From Pararheinheimera marina (lineage in GTDB: Bacteria > Pseudomonadota > Gammaproteobacteria > Enterobacterales > Alteromonadaceae): a stretch of 64,000 nucleotides of DNA. This document shows positions 63,921 through 64,000 of this stretch, piece by piece. Made by a program: the position numbers and the translations under genes. Where the stretch lies: the NCBI RefSeq assembly GCF_042654345.1, contig NZ_JBHSGB010000006.1:372001-436000 (forward strand). Direction: 5' to 3'. Numbering within the stretch: the first letter of the stretch is position 1; every line of letters begins with the position of its first letter. Under the pieces are notes generated by a model, which was given only the letters and a program-made list of their open reading frames with translations, was not told the DNA's origin and searched no databases.

Positions 63921-64000
63921 ATGTTCAAGCAACAGAAAGTTTCAGTCGCGGTACGCCAGGTGTTATTGGCGTCTGGTTTATTGGTCACAGTGCCTGTGAT
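63921..64000 (+). CDS. N-terminus of an exported protein, probably a TonB-dependent receptor (cut by window)
   Basis: Only 26 codons are visible: a charged start MFKQQKVSVAV followed by a hydrophobic signal (LLASGLLVTVPV). AGGGGGC precedes the ATG. TonB-dependent receptors of Alteromonadales commonly start this way and often lie beside sugar loci, but the sequence in the window is too short to prove it. Confidence 0.5.
   Translation, partial: MFKQQKVSVAVRQVLLASGLLVTVPV

Overview
The window is about 64 kb of chromosome from a gammaproteobacterium. ArcB upstream of gltBD, the long-form isocitrate lyase with AceK, the TIM-barrel/GMC sugar locus and the DUF3718 and YjfB-like small proteins suggest an Alteromonadales-type aquatic bacterium, perhaps Rheinheimera or a relative; that genus is inference. 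Coding density is high, genes are mostly moderate GC, and I see no rRNA, tRNA, prophage or CRISPR array.

Layout. 1-9.5 kb: core metabolism and redox sensing (arcB cut by the left edge, folE2, gltB, gltD). 9.7-10.5 kb: a compact Panacea-domain antitoxin-like gene overlapping a small two-helix membrane protein, a probable toxin-antitoxin pair. 10.8-24.7 kb: lipoproteins, two paralogous solute-binding-like proteins (the second coupled to aceK by a 1-nt overlap), a TPR-GGDEF cyclase, an NfeD/stomatin pair, tapT, and a hydrolase/M14 peptidase pair. 24.7-31.3 kb: an AGCS symporter, two consecutive LytS-type kinases with one LytTR regulator, and an SDR/flavoprotein pair.

32.67-36.61 kb is the main accessory region: four attC-like sites, all in one orientation, separate cassette genes on the minus strand, with no integrase in the window (a CALIN, a cluster of attC sites lacking an integrase). 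The cassettes carry an aadA-type aminoglycoside nucleotidyltransferase with its classical 60-bp attC, two small unknown proteins, and a large cassette with a 4-helix protein, a frameshifted CopD-like protein and a secreted dihaem cytochrome c-rhodanese fusion. The array lies between a DUF3718 gene and aceA.

37-43 kb holds the glyoxylate shunt (aceA, divergent LysR regulator, aceB). 42.7-45.8 kb holds a divergent fructokinase/amylosucrase pair for sucrose use. 45.8-53.5 kb is general accessory metabolism (hydrolase, MFS, MCP, GST, ArsR-SRPBCC-DUF5655-VOC). 53.7-64 kb is a ten-gene sugar locus: on the minus strand Gfo/Idh/MocA dehydrogenase, TIM-barrel isomerase, MFS, Tat-exported TIM barrel, GMC oxidoreductase, Tat-exported small subunit and a secreted DUF1080 protein; divergently a LacI regulator, another Tat-exported TIM barrel, and the start of an exported protein. 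This fits oxidation of glycosides to 3-keto sugars followed by cleavage and uptake.

Two interspersed repeat families are present: five copies of a 52-bp near-perfect palindrome (REP-like) in intergenic spaces, and two ~126-bp ERIC-like elements. A perfect 14-bp palindrome is shared by the fructokinase/amylosucrase promoter region and the promoter of the last, truncated gene, suggesting one LacI-type regulator controls both.
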